From NCBI GenBank assembly GCA_002729115.1, contig PBWG01000071.1, positions 1 through 6,341 on the forward strand: a DNA stretch of 6,341 bases, read 5' to 3'. Positions 1 to 5,155 of the stretch are shown piece by piece. Source of the DNA: Crocinitomicaceae bacterium. Lineage in GTDB: Bacteria; Bacteroidota; Bacteroidia; Flavobacteriales_D; Sanyastnellaceae. A program made the translations under genes and the position numbers. Position 1 is the stretch's first letter; each line of letters starts with the position of its first letter. The notes beneath the pieces were generated by a model. The model made no database searches. It saw only the letters and a list, made by a program, of their open reading frames with translations, and was not told the origin of the DNA.

Positions 1-50
<50 letters not shown>

Positions 51-61
51 AGCCCAAAGCG

Positions 62-91
62 AAAAGCCCCGCCCTTCCGCGGGGTTTTTTT
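62..91 (+). terminator. Rho-independent terminator after the tRNA
   Basis: CCCCGC (67-72) pairs with GCGGGG (79-84) around a six-base loop and is followed by seven T residues (85-91). The A tract at 62-65 can extend the stem by pairing with the T run. It lies 12 bases after the tRNA CCA end and most likely ends the tRNA transcript, separating it from the acetyltransferase gene. Confidence 0.88.
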
Positions 92-104
92 GTGCCTGAC
101 GCTG

Positions 105-120
105 CCCCAGGAATCTGGGG
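105..120 (+). other. small perfect hairpin
   Basis: CCCCAG (105-110) is perfectly complementary to CTGGGG (115-120) around the loop GAAT. No T run follows, so it is not a canonical terminator. It lies in the 5' region of the acetyltransferase gene, 70 bases before its start. It could be part of a leader or a backup structure behind the terminator; no role is evident. Confidence 0.4.
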
Positions 121-190
121 ATTTGGATGGCATCGAAGGATTGACGTCTTTCGAGGTTTGAGAACATTCTGAACCCGATCCCGAATTCAC

Positions 191-697
191 GTGCCGAAGT
201 CTTCCCTGTTGTCTGAGCTGACCATTGTGCCCTTTTCTGCGGAACATGGCGAGGCGTTTTTTGAGCTGAACCGGGCGTGGCTGGAAGCTTCGTTTTTGAT
301 TGAGCCCTACGACCTGAAGGTCCTCAAGCAACCGAAGGAGATGATCTTGGACCATGGAGGGTCAATTTTCATGGGGGTCCTGAAGGGCGAAGCGGTGGCC
401 ACCTTCGCGCTGACGCCGCAGGGGCAAGGGGTGGTGGAGCTGAACAAAATGGCGGTGCGGGAAGACTTGCGGTCGCAAGGCATTGGGAAGGCATTGATGC
501 ATTTTGCATTGAGGGCGTGTAAGGCGCAAGGCCTGCTCGTGGTGGAGCTGTACTCTCACACCAAATTGAAGAGCGCCCTTCACATCTATCGGAAGTTTGG
601 CTTCACCGACATCGCCCTCCCAGAAGACTGCGTGTACGACCGCGCCAACGTTCGAATGCGCCTTGTCTTGGATTCCGCCACCACTGAAACACCATGA
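191..697 (+). CDS. GNAT family N-acetyltransferase
   Basis: A 168-residue cytosolic protein of the GCN5-related N-acetyltransferase superfamily, which transfers acetyl groups from acetyl-CoA to an amine. The substrate cannot be told from sequence. The acetyl-CoA pyrophosphate-binding motif is RSQGIG (residues 94-99), preceded by the beta-4 strand VELNKMAV (82-89). The later helix and strand LKSALHIYRKFGF (126-138) is typical motif B. The N-terminal part with LNRAWLEASF and the C-terminal YDRANVRMRL pattern fit a widespread uncharacterised bacterial GNAT subgroup. The start is GTG: an in-frame stop at 170-172 leaves no upstream ATG, and no clear Shine-Dalgarno is seen. A TTG a few codons in is an alternative. 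The stop overlaps the next start as ATGA, implying cotranslation with the SRPBCC gene. Confidence 0.88.
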   Translation: MPKSSLLSELTIVPFSAEHGEAFFELNRAWLEASFLIEPYDLKVLKQPKEMILDHGGSIFMGVLKGEAVATFALTPQGQGVVELNKMAVREDLRSQGIGKALMHFALRACKAQGLLVVELYSHTKLKSALHIYRKFGFTDIALPEDCVYDRANVRMRLVLDSATTETP

Positions 698-1182
698 ACG
701 CAGTCACCTCCACCCAACTCATTGACGTTTCTGCCCCAACCCTCTGGGCGGCCATCACGTCAGACCGCCACCTTGAAGCGTGCCATCCCTACATCCAGAA
801 GCACACCAAGAACACCTCAACCTCAGGATTGTCGGACGTCATCACCTACCTCAACGGCGTCACGTTTTCCCGCGAATCGACGGCTTGGATGGACGGCGTC
901 GGGTACGACTTGAAAGTCGGCAAGGCCTCTGAGCCCAAGAACGAGGTCGCTTGGCGCATCGAAGCCGTCAGCCCCACCTCATGCAAGCTCTCAATCTCTG
1001 TGACGCCTCGGGCGGTGGAGAAGCTCCCCAAATTGGCCCGTGGACTGGCATTGGTGGTGTTCGTGCGGCGCCACGTGAGGCGCTACCTCAATGCCGTGAC
1101 AAGGGGCATCAAAGTCTGGATGGAAACGGGCAAGCCGATTGACAAAACCGCGTTTCCACGGCACCCTTGGTTTTGTCCTTGA
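694..1182 (+). CDS. SRPBCC (START-like) fold protein
   Basis: A 162-residue soluble protein with no signal peptide. It resembles the SRPBCC / polyketide-cyclase-like superfamily, helix-grip proteins with a deep hydrophobic pocket that bind lipids, cofactors or other small ligands. Supporting features are the N-terminal strand and helix TSTQLIDVSAPTLWAAIT (5-22) followed by LEACHPY (27-33), a central set of alternating strands (DVITYLNGV, GVGYDLKVG, EVAWRIEAV, SCKLSISVTP), and a long basic C-terminal helix (about 112-146) with VRRYLNAVTRGIKVWM. The closing HPWF also fits related hypothetical proteins as I recall them. No catalytic residues can be assigned and the ligand is unknown. Its ATG lies inside the stop of the acetyltransferase gene, so it probably depends on that gene for translation. 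It ends 15 bases before the convergent PQQ-like gene. Confidence 0.68.
   Translation: MNAVTSTQLIDVSAPTLWAAITSDRHLEACHPYIQKHTKNTSTSGLSDVITYLNGVTFSRESTAWMDGVGYDLKVGKASEPKNEVAWRIEAVSPTSCKLSISVTPRAVEKLPKLARGLALVVFVRRHVRRYLNAVTRGIKVWMETGKPIDKTAFPRHPWFCP
1141..1177. repeat. 9-bp inverted repeat at the convergent gene ends
   Basis: GACAAAACC (1141-1149) and GGTTTTGTC (1169-1177) are perfect inverted copies separated by 19 bases. They lie in the last codons of the SRPBCC gene, between two genes that converge. An RNA stem of nine pairs is possible on either strand, but it has little GC and no following T run, so it is at best a weak bidirectional transcription end or an mRNA 3' stabiliser. The coding constraint on this stretch makes chance possible. 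Confidence 0.35.
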
Positions 1183-1197
1183 ACCAGGTTGAAGCGT

Positions 1198-2613
1198 TCA
1201 GAGGCAAGCGTTCCCAAACGCAGAAATGACGGCGAGAACGTCGGTCACGCTGACCGCCCCATCTCCGTCCACGTCTCCTGTACATCCTGACATGCACCCA
1301 AACTCCCCGAGCACTTCGAGGATGTCCCCCACCCCCACCGACAGGTCGTTGTCCACGTCTTCGGGGCAAGAACTCGACCCTGCCGGGTTGCTGCCGTTGA
1401 GCACTTTCATCACGCCAACCTCCGTGTCTCCTCCCGCATCGGTGTCGTTGAATATGACGTAACCGCCCTCCACGAGCGCGCCATATTCCGTGGCCGAGTT
1501 CACGTTGCCGTGGCTGAACACGTCGCTCCTCAAGACATCTCCTGCGACATCCACGGCAAGCACCCAACCCACCCACACGTCGGAAGAAGGAAAAGGCGGG
1601 TTGATCGCGCTGTAGTTGCTTTCGTCGCCACTTCCACCAAACATGTACACCCCGTCCGAGCCCACTTCGATGCCGTAGAGTTCATTTCGGATTTGAGACA
1701 GGCTGTAGCCCCGCGGGTTGGCGTAATGCTTCAACCATTCCACGTCCGCCTCAAGGTTGAGGCGAATGCAGGTGTAATCAAACGGATCGCCGGCCCCAGA
1801 CCTCGGGGTGTGGCCTCCATAGTACAAGTCGTTGTTGGATCCGTTGGCCAAATCGTAGGGGATGACGTCCACCGTGCCCGGCAGCACCTCCGTCCACAGC
1901 ACGTTGCCATCGGCCGTTCTTTTTGTGATGGACAACCCTTCGTCGTACATGACTCCGGCGCTGTACAACGACCCGTCAGAGCCTTGCGCCGTGGCCAGGG
2001 CGTATTCAGATTGGCCGTTCACCGATTCCCACACGACCTCTCCATCGCTGGGGTCGACCTTCATGACAACCGCACTTCCTGCGTAGACCACGAAAATGGT
2101 GTCGGACTCGTCGCCTTGAACAAACCCTGAGGCCAAGATCATGCCGTCTTGCGCCACGGCGACTGTCCTGAGGCCATCGAACTGCCCCCCTCCCCCGGCG
2201 TAGTCGTACACGCGGTCCCACATCACGCTTCCGTCCAATCCGTTGAGCCTCGTCAACCAACGCTCTTGACTGCCCCCCGTCCCTCCTGAAACGATGTAGT
2301 CAGGATGTCCATCTCCATCCACTTCACACACCCCAAAGCCCACCCGTCCGTTGATGGTGACGGCCCACATTTGCTCGCCATTGGCGCCATCGGCTTTGAC
2401 AATTCGGGCTTTGTTGTTGGGCATGGACACCGCGATGCAGTGGCCTTGCGAGTCCACCATCCCACGGTTCACCTTGCCCGACGGACCGCTGGTGTACACC
2501 GCTTCCCATGCAATGTCTGCGTTGTAATTCGACTCGCTCGGGACCGTTTGGGCACTGACAGTCCACACCGCAAGGGCCACCAAAAATGCTGCACACTTTT
2601 TCATCGTTCTCAT
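1198..2613 (-). CDS. secreted PQQ-like beta-propeller protein with dockerin-like tail
   Basis: A 471-residue exported protein. Residues 1-21 are a signal peptide (MKK at 4-6, hydrophobic core, VSA before Q22). The body carries repeats of the PQQ-like propeller type, where a strand is followed by a D-G turn and a Trp: DGANGEQMW (W83), GLDGSVMW (W132), PSDGEVVW (W195), ADGNVLW (W240), EADVEW (W293), with a degenerate sixth near 353-366. VDGDGHPDYIVSG (98-110) looks like a calcium-binding FG-GAP-type loop. The last 56 residues (416-471) are a four-cysteine double EF-hand tail shared with the nuclease at 3686-5137. No enzymatic residues are visible, so a structural, binding or surface role is likely. 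ATG at 2613 was taken as start; the ATG three codons on (2604) is equally possible and gives a neater MKK signal peptide. A Bacteroidota-type promoter lies just upstream. Confidence 0.82.
   Translation of the reverse strand: MRTMKKCAAFLVALAVWTVSAQTVPSESNYNADIAWEAVYTSGPSGKVNRGMVDSQGHCIAVSMPNNKARIVKADGANGEQMWAVTINGRVGFGVCEVDGDGHPDYIVSGGTGGSQERWLTRLNGLDGSVMWDRVYDYAGGGGQFDGLRTVAVAQDGMILASGFVQGDESDTIFVVYAGSAVVMKVDPSDGEVVWESVNGQSEYALATAQGSDGSLYSAGVMYDEGLSITKRTADGNVLWTEVLPGTVDVIPYDLANGSNNDLYYGGHTPRSGAGDPFDYTCIRLNLEADVEWLKHYANPRGYSLSQIRNELYGIEVGSDGVYMFGGSGDESNYSAINPPFPSSDVWVGWVLAVDVAGDVLRSDVFSHGNVNSATEYGALVEGGYVIFNDTDAGGDTEVGVMKVLNGSNPAGSSSCPEDVDNDLSVGVGDILEVLGEFGCMSGCTGDVDGDGAVSVTDVLAVISAFGNACL
1201..1368 (-). 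repeat. coding region of the shared 56-residue dockerin-like tail (copy 1)
   Basis: Encodes residues 416-471 of the PQQ-like protein. There are two EF-hand-type loops: D419/D421/D423...D430, in which the usual Gly at position 6 is Leu424, and D447/D449/D451-G...D458. Cysteines are at 416, 440, 444 and 470, and the protein ends Cys-Leu. It aligns without gaps to the end of the nuclease, with 36 of 56 residues identical by my count. The DNA of the two copies has diverged, so this is not a recent duplication. Confidence 0.8.
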
Positions 2614-2632
2614 TGCTTGACACTCTTTTCCA

Positions 2633-2663
2633 GCAAGTTATGCCTTGCGAACATCTCTTCAAA
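2633..2663 (-). promoter_or_regulatory. Bacteroidota-type promoter for the PQQ-like gene
   Basis: Reading the - strand, TTTG (2663-2660) is followed after exactly 19 bases by TAACTTGC (2640-2633). This is close to the phylum's -33 TTTG / -7 TAnnTTTG promoter pattern; five of the six fixed -7 positions match. Transcription would begin near 2626, giving a leader of roughly a dozen bases before the ATG at 2613. The -33 box overlaps the stop codon of the upstream - strand gene, so the PQQ-like gene may be transcribed on its own as well as by read-through. Confidence 0.42.
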
Positions 2664-3132
2664 ACGTGCGGTGGAGCTCGCACCGGTTGTAGGCCGCCAC
2701 GGCCGCGGCGACTTCTTGACGGACTTTGGCCTCGCGCTCAGCGGCCCACGTCATGAACAGCCCCCCAACAGCGGCATGGGCCGTGCCCACAGCCCGGGCG
2801 TCTTCGAGACGGAGCGCGCCAACGATGGATTCGGCGAGGCCGAGGTTGGCAAGGATGAAGCTTCGGACGCGTAGGCGTCTGGCGTGTTCAAAACGGTCGC
2901 GGGCTTCCCAACAGGCGTCGCACAGGTCGACGGCGCGGGAGGGGCGGTAGGTTTGGCCGTCGAGGATGACTTTGGAGCCGTCCGTGAACCAACCTTTTTT
3001 CACGGACATGTAGCCGGGCAAATTCTGCTGTGCGCTGCACGGCGCGGGACACACCAAGGACCACACCAGCGCCCCCACCGTCAGGGTTGTGAACATCCAG
3101 CCGGTGGCGGGGAGGTGAGGGGCGGTTCTCAT
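2659..3132 (-). CDS. small exported protein of unknown function
   Basis: A 157-residue protein I do not recognise. From the ATG at 3132 it begins with a basic N-terminus, a hydrophobic stretch (about 12-30) and PCSAQQN, giving a plausible signal peptidase cut before Q35. Next comes a short Gly/Lys-rich part, VKKGWFTDGSKVILDGQTY (44-62), then CDACW (71-75), whose two cysteines could pair or bind a metal. Two alanine-rich helical segments follow (about 91-107 and 113-131), the second moderately hydrophobic, and then a charged helix, EREAKVRQEVAAAV (132-145). The frame stays open upstream to an ATG at 3186, but that longer form would put 18 residues before the signal peptide and overlap the DoxX gene, so I prefer 3132. 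It lies 45 bases upstream of the PQQ-like gene on the same strand. It may be a periplasmic or outer-surface factor; no function is assigned. Confidence 0.65.
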   Translation of the reverse strand: MRTAPHLPATGWMFTTLTVGALVWSLVCPAPCSAQQNLPGYMSVKKGWFTDGSKVILDGQTYRPSRAVDLCDACWEARDRFEHARRLRVRSFILANLGLAESIVGALRLEDARAVGTAHAAVGGLFMTWAAEREAKVRQEVAAAVAAYNRCELHRTF

Positions 3133-3166
3133 GGCAGGCGTTTGGGGGTGAGTTTTGCCAAGATAA
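3133..3166. promoter_or_regulatory. divergent intergenic region with weak -7-like elements
   Basis: These 34 bases must hold the start signals of the small exported gene (-) and the DoxX gene (+). On the - strand, TATCTTGG (3165-3158) matches five of the six fixed positions of TAnnTTTG, 25 bases before the ATG at 3132, but no TTTG lies at the right distance upstream. On the + strand, GAGTTTTG (3150-3157) also matches five of six, ten bases before the DoxX ATG, again without a convincing -33 box. Any promoter here is weak or needs an activator. Confidence 0.27.
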
Positions 3167-3577
3167 ATGACGTCCATGACCCCCACCCTTCACCACGCAG
3201 GCTTGCTGTTGCTTCGCACGTTGCCTTCCGCCATCATGATGACCCATGGCTGGCCCAAATTCCTGCGCCTCGTCGAACAAATCGGCACCGAATCGGGCGT
3301 CAAGTTCTTCGATTTCATGGGCTTGGGCCCCGAGGTTTCGTTGACCTTGACGGTGCTTGCCGAGCTCGTGGCGCCGGCCATGATGATTGTGGGATTCAAG
3401 ACGCGCTTGGCCGCCATTCCCGCGGCGTTCACCATGGGTGTGGCGGCGTTTGTGGTGCACGGAAGCGACCCCCTGGGCGACAAGGAACTCGCGCTGCTCT
3501 ACCTGGTGTGCTTTGGGGCCGTGGGCGCGTTGGGGGCCGGCAAGTGGAGCCTTGACGCGGTGCTCAAGCGCCGGTGA
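3167..3577 (+). CDS. DoxX family integral membrane protein
   Basis: A 136-residue inner-membrane protein with four predicted transmembrane helices (about 9-28, 56-77, 81-98 and 107-124), the size and topology of the DoxX/DoxD-like family. The first helix runs into MTHGWPKF (25-32), matching the conserved HGxxK-type motif after the first membrane segment. The second carries Glu66 in LAELVAP, and GFKTRLAAIP (76-85) is the usual loop into helix three. Family members are linked to redox or thiol stress and respiratory chains, but most, including this one, have no demonstrated reaction. The start could also be ATG at 3176, which is in frame. It stands alone on the + strand: divergent from the exported-protein gene and 108 bases before the nuclease. 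Confidence 0.85.
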   Translation: MTSMTPTLHHAGLLLLRTLPSAIMMTHGWPKFLRLVEQIGTESGVKFFDFMGLGPEVSLTLTVLAELVAPAMMIVGFKTRLAAIPAAFTMGVAAFVVHGSDPLGDKELALLYLVCFGAVGALGAGKWSLDAVLKRR

Positions 3578-3601
3578 CCTCCCGTGAAAAGCAACTTATG
3601 T

Positions 3602-3651
3602 GACGCAAATGCGTCTGACTTTCAAGGGTTGAGGTGGTGCGAGAAGGCACC
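3602..3651 (+). other. two small hairpins in the DoxX-nuclease gap
   Basis: The 108-base gap contains a perfect 14-base palindrome, GACGCAAATGCGTC (3602-3615), and a hairpin with stem GGTGC (3636-3640) / GCACC (3647-3651) and loop GAGAAG. Neither is followed by a T run, so neither is a standard intrinsic terminator. The palindrome could be an operator for a dimeric repressor or the remains of a transcription end. No terminator for DoxX is evident otherwise. Confidence 0.3.
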
Positions 3652-3659
3652 GTCTGCCG

Positions 3660-3667
3660 TATCTTTT
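3660..3667 (+). promoter_or_regulatory. possible -7 element for the nuclease gene
   Basis: TATCTTTT fits five of the six fixed positions of the Bacteroidota TAnnTTTG element and ends 18 bases before the nuclease ATG. That is nearly the geometry seen for the PQQ-like gene, where the gap is 19 bases. No TTTG occurs 17-23 bases upstream, so only half of the promoter is supported. Confidence 0.25.
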
Positions 3668-3685
3668 AAGTCCTGACTCTCTTAC

Positions 3686-5137
3686 ATGCTCCTTCAAATT
3701 GAATTTTCCTTGACCCCTGTTGTGTCCCGTTGGACCGCCTTGTGGGTGTTGACGCTGGGCTCGTTTGCGGCCTGGGGCCAACCCACCCCTCCAGGGGATT
3801 TGTACTTGGAAGAGCTGCGGGGGTGGCTGAAGAGCAATTGGTACGACGGCGAACACGACGCCTTGGGATACAACGAAGGACGGCGACAGATGTACGGGTA
3901 CACCGACATCCTGAGCAACGGCAACGTGGAGTGCATCTACACGGGCTTCCAACAGGCTGGTGGGTACGTCACCTATCCCAACCCCATCAATGCCGAGCAC
4001 ATCGTGCCCCAAAGCTTTTTTGGGAGCAGCGAGCCCATGCGCAGCGACATCTACATCCTGCGCCCATGCCACGGAAGTGCCAACAGCTCCCGAAGCAACG
4101 ATCCCTTTGGAGAAGTCAACAACAGCCAGGCCCAATGGTACGGAGTGAATGGCAACAGCTACACCTCCACGAGCAACGAGCCTGCAAACAGCGCCAATTG
4201 GTCGGAAGGATCAAGCGGCTTGTGGGAGCCCCGTGAATCCAAGAAGGGCGACGTGGCCCGTGCGGTGTTCTACTACTACACCATGTACCCCGACGAAGGC
4301 ACGGCCATTTCCGCATGTGGAGACCTGAACACGCTCTTCGAGTGGCATGAGAACGACCCGCCTGACGCGGCAGAAATCAGCCGCAACACGAAAATCAACC
4401 TCGTGCAAGGCAACAAGAATCCGTACGTGGAGCATCCAGAGTTGGTGTACCTCGCATGGGTGTACGACGGCACGCCTGTCGACACAGAAGGCCCCAGCTT
4501 CGCGGGCACCTCGGCCACGGTGAACATCGCGTGCGGCAGCGTGCCGGGCGCATTGGCCGACCCCACCGACGACTGCGGGGTGGCCTCCTTGACCTACGAA
4601 GACACCTTCAGCGGAAGCGGCGGCTGCACAGGCAGCAGCGGCATCCTGAGGACGTACACGGCGGTGGACGGGTGTGGGAACACGAGCACATTCGTGCAAG
4701 AACTCCTGTACGTGGACGTGGAAGCGCCTGAGTTTGTGTTCGTGCCCGCGGATTTGACCATTGGGTGCGACGACGGAGACATTCCCTTAGAATCGGCGAC
4801 CGCGGAAGACGCCTGCGGCGAGGCCACGGTGACGGTCGAGCTCGACATTGTCGGCGGCCCATGCCCTGAGCCTTACCAAATCGTGCGTGTGTTCACTGCC
4901 ACCGACGCGTGCGGCAACTCGTCCACGGCCACCCAAACCATTTCCATTGGCGAGGCCCCTCAGGGATGTCCTGAAGACCTTGACGGCGACGGGTTCGTGG
5001 GCGTGAGCGACGTGCTCCTGGCGCTCGGCGAATTCGGCTGTGCCGACAATTGCACCGTGGACCTGGACGGCGATGGCGCCACTTCGGTGAGCGACGTGCT
5101 TGCGCTGCTTTCCTCGTTTGGAGAGTCGTGCCTTTAA
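3686..5137 (+). CDS. secreted endonuclease I family nuclease with two Cys-rich Ig/HYR-like modules and dockerin-like tail
   Basis: A 483-residue exported nuclease. A signal peptide (to about residue 31, AWG before Q32) precedes an endonuclease I (EndA/NucM/Bsn-like, beta-beta-alpha metal) domain at about 35-262. NAEHIVPQSFF (102-112) contains the Glu-His pair E104-H105 that in this family provides a metal ligand and the catalytic base. NSSRSNDPFGE (133-143) is the matching Asn-containing metal-site helix. GDVARAVFYYYTMYP (188-202) and NPYVEHPELVYLAW (245-258) are further family signatures. Members cut DNA and RNA without strong sequence preference, here probably to obtain nucleotides and phosphate outside the cell. 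Two modules follow, about 263-344 and 345-422, each with four cysteines and ending in DxCGNxST. The last 56 residues are the tail shared with the PQQ-like protein. GTG at codon 13 (3722) would also give a good signal peptide. The next gene starts 18 bases later. Confidence 0.92.
   Translation: MLLQIEFSLTPVVSRWTALWVLTLGSFAAWGQPTPPGDLYLEELRGWLKSNWYDGEHDALGYNEGRRQMYGYTDILSNGNVECIYTGFQQAGGYVTYPNPINAEHIVPQSFFGSSEPMRSDIYILRPCHGSANSSRSNDPFGEVNNSQAQWYGVNGNSYTSTSNEPANSANWSEGSSGLWEPRESKKGDVARAVFYYYTMYPDEGTAISACGDLNTLFEWHENDPPDAAEISRNTKINLVQGNKNPYVEHPELVYLAWVYDGTPVDTEGPSFAGTSATVNIACGSVPGALADPTDDCGVASLTYEDTFSGSGGCTGSSGILRTYTAVDGCGNTSTFVQELLYVDVEAPEFVFVPADLTIGCDDGDIPLESATAEDACGEATVTVELDIVGGPCPEPYQIVRVFTATDACGNSSTATQTISIGEAPQGCPEDLDGDGFVGVSDVLLALGEFGCADNCTVDLDGDGATSVSDVLALLSSFGESCL
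4967..5134 (+). repeat. coding region of the shared 56-residue dockerin-like tail (copy 2)
   Basis: Encodes residues 428-483 of the nuclease. Two canonical 12-residue EF-hand loops are visible, D431/D433/D435-G...D442 and D459/D461/D463-G...D470, each followed by a short hydrophobic helix ending in FG. Cysteines at 428, 452, 456 and 482 have exactly the spacing (24, 4, 26) of copy 1 at 1201-1368, and the protein again ends Cys-Leu. The EF-hand loop plus helix, present twice, is the layout of type I dockerins. Confidence 0.82.
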
Positions 5138-5155
5138 TCTGAAAAACAATCTGCC

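Noticed and set aside
1192..1213. Direct repeat AAGCGTTC (1192-1199 and 1206-1213)
   Set aside because: Eight bases repeated once next to a coding end is easily chance; no further copies or element structure.
1510..2130. Open frame of 206 codons on the + strand inside the PQQ-like gene
   Set aside because: Antisense shadow; the sense frame has a signal peptide, regular propeller repeats and the shared tail.
2305..2874. Open frame of 189 codons on the + strand
   Set aside because: It runs antisense to the start of the PQQ-like gene and the end of its upstream neighbour, has no recognisable domain, and would cover their likely promoter.
2884..3555. Open frame of 223 codons on the + strand across the exported-protein and DoxX genes
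   Set aside because: It overlaps two better-supported genes in another frame or strand, and its translation (H/R/G-rich, low complexity) has no signal peptide or motif.
3596..4135. Open frame of 179 codons on the - strand opposite the nuclease start
   Set aside because: Antisense to the conserved catalytic part of the endonuclease I domain, with no independent support.
1198..5137. Recent duplication or inversion linking the two tail-coding regions
   Set aside because: The tails are similar in protein but clearly diverged in DNA, and the rest of the two genes is unrelated, so domain sharing is old and not a local rearrangement.
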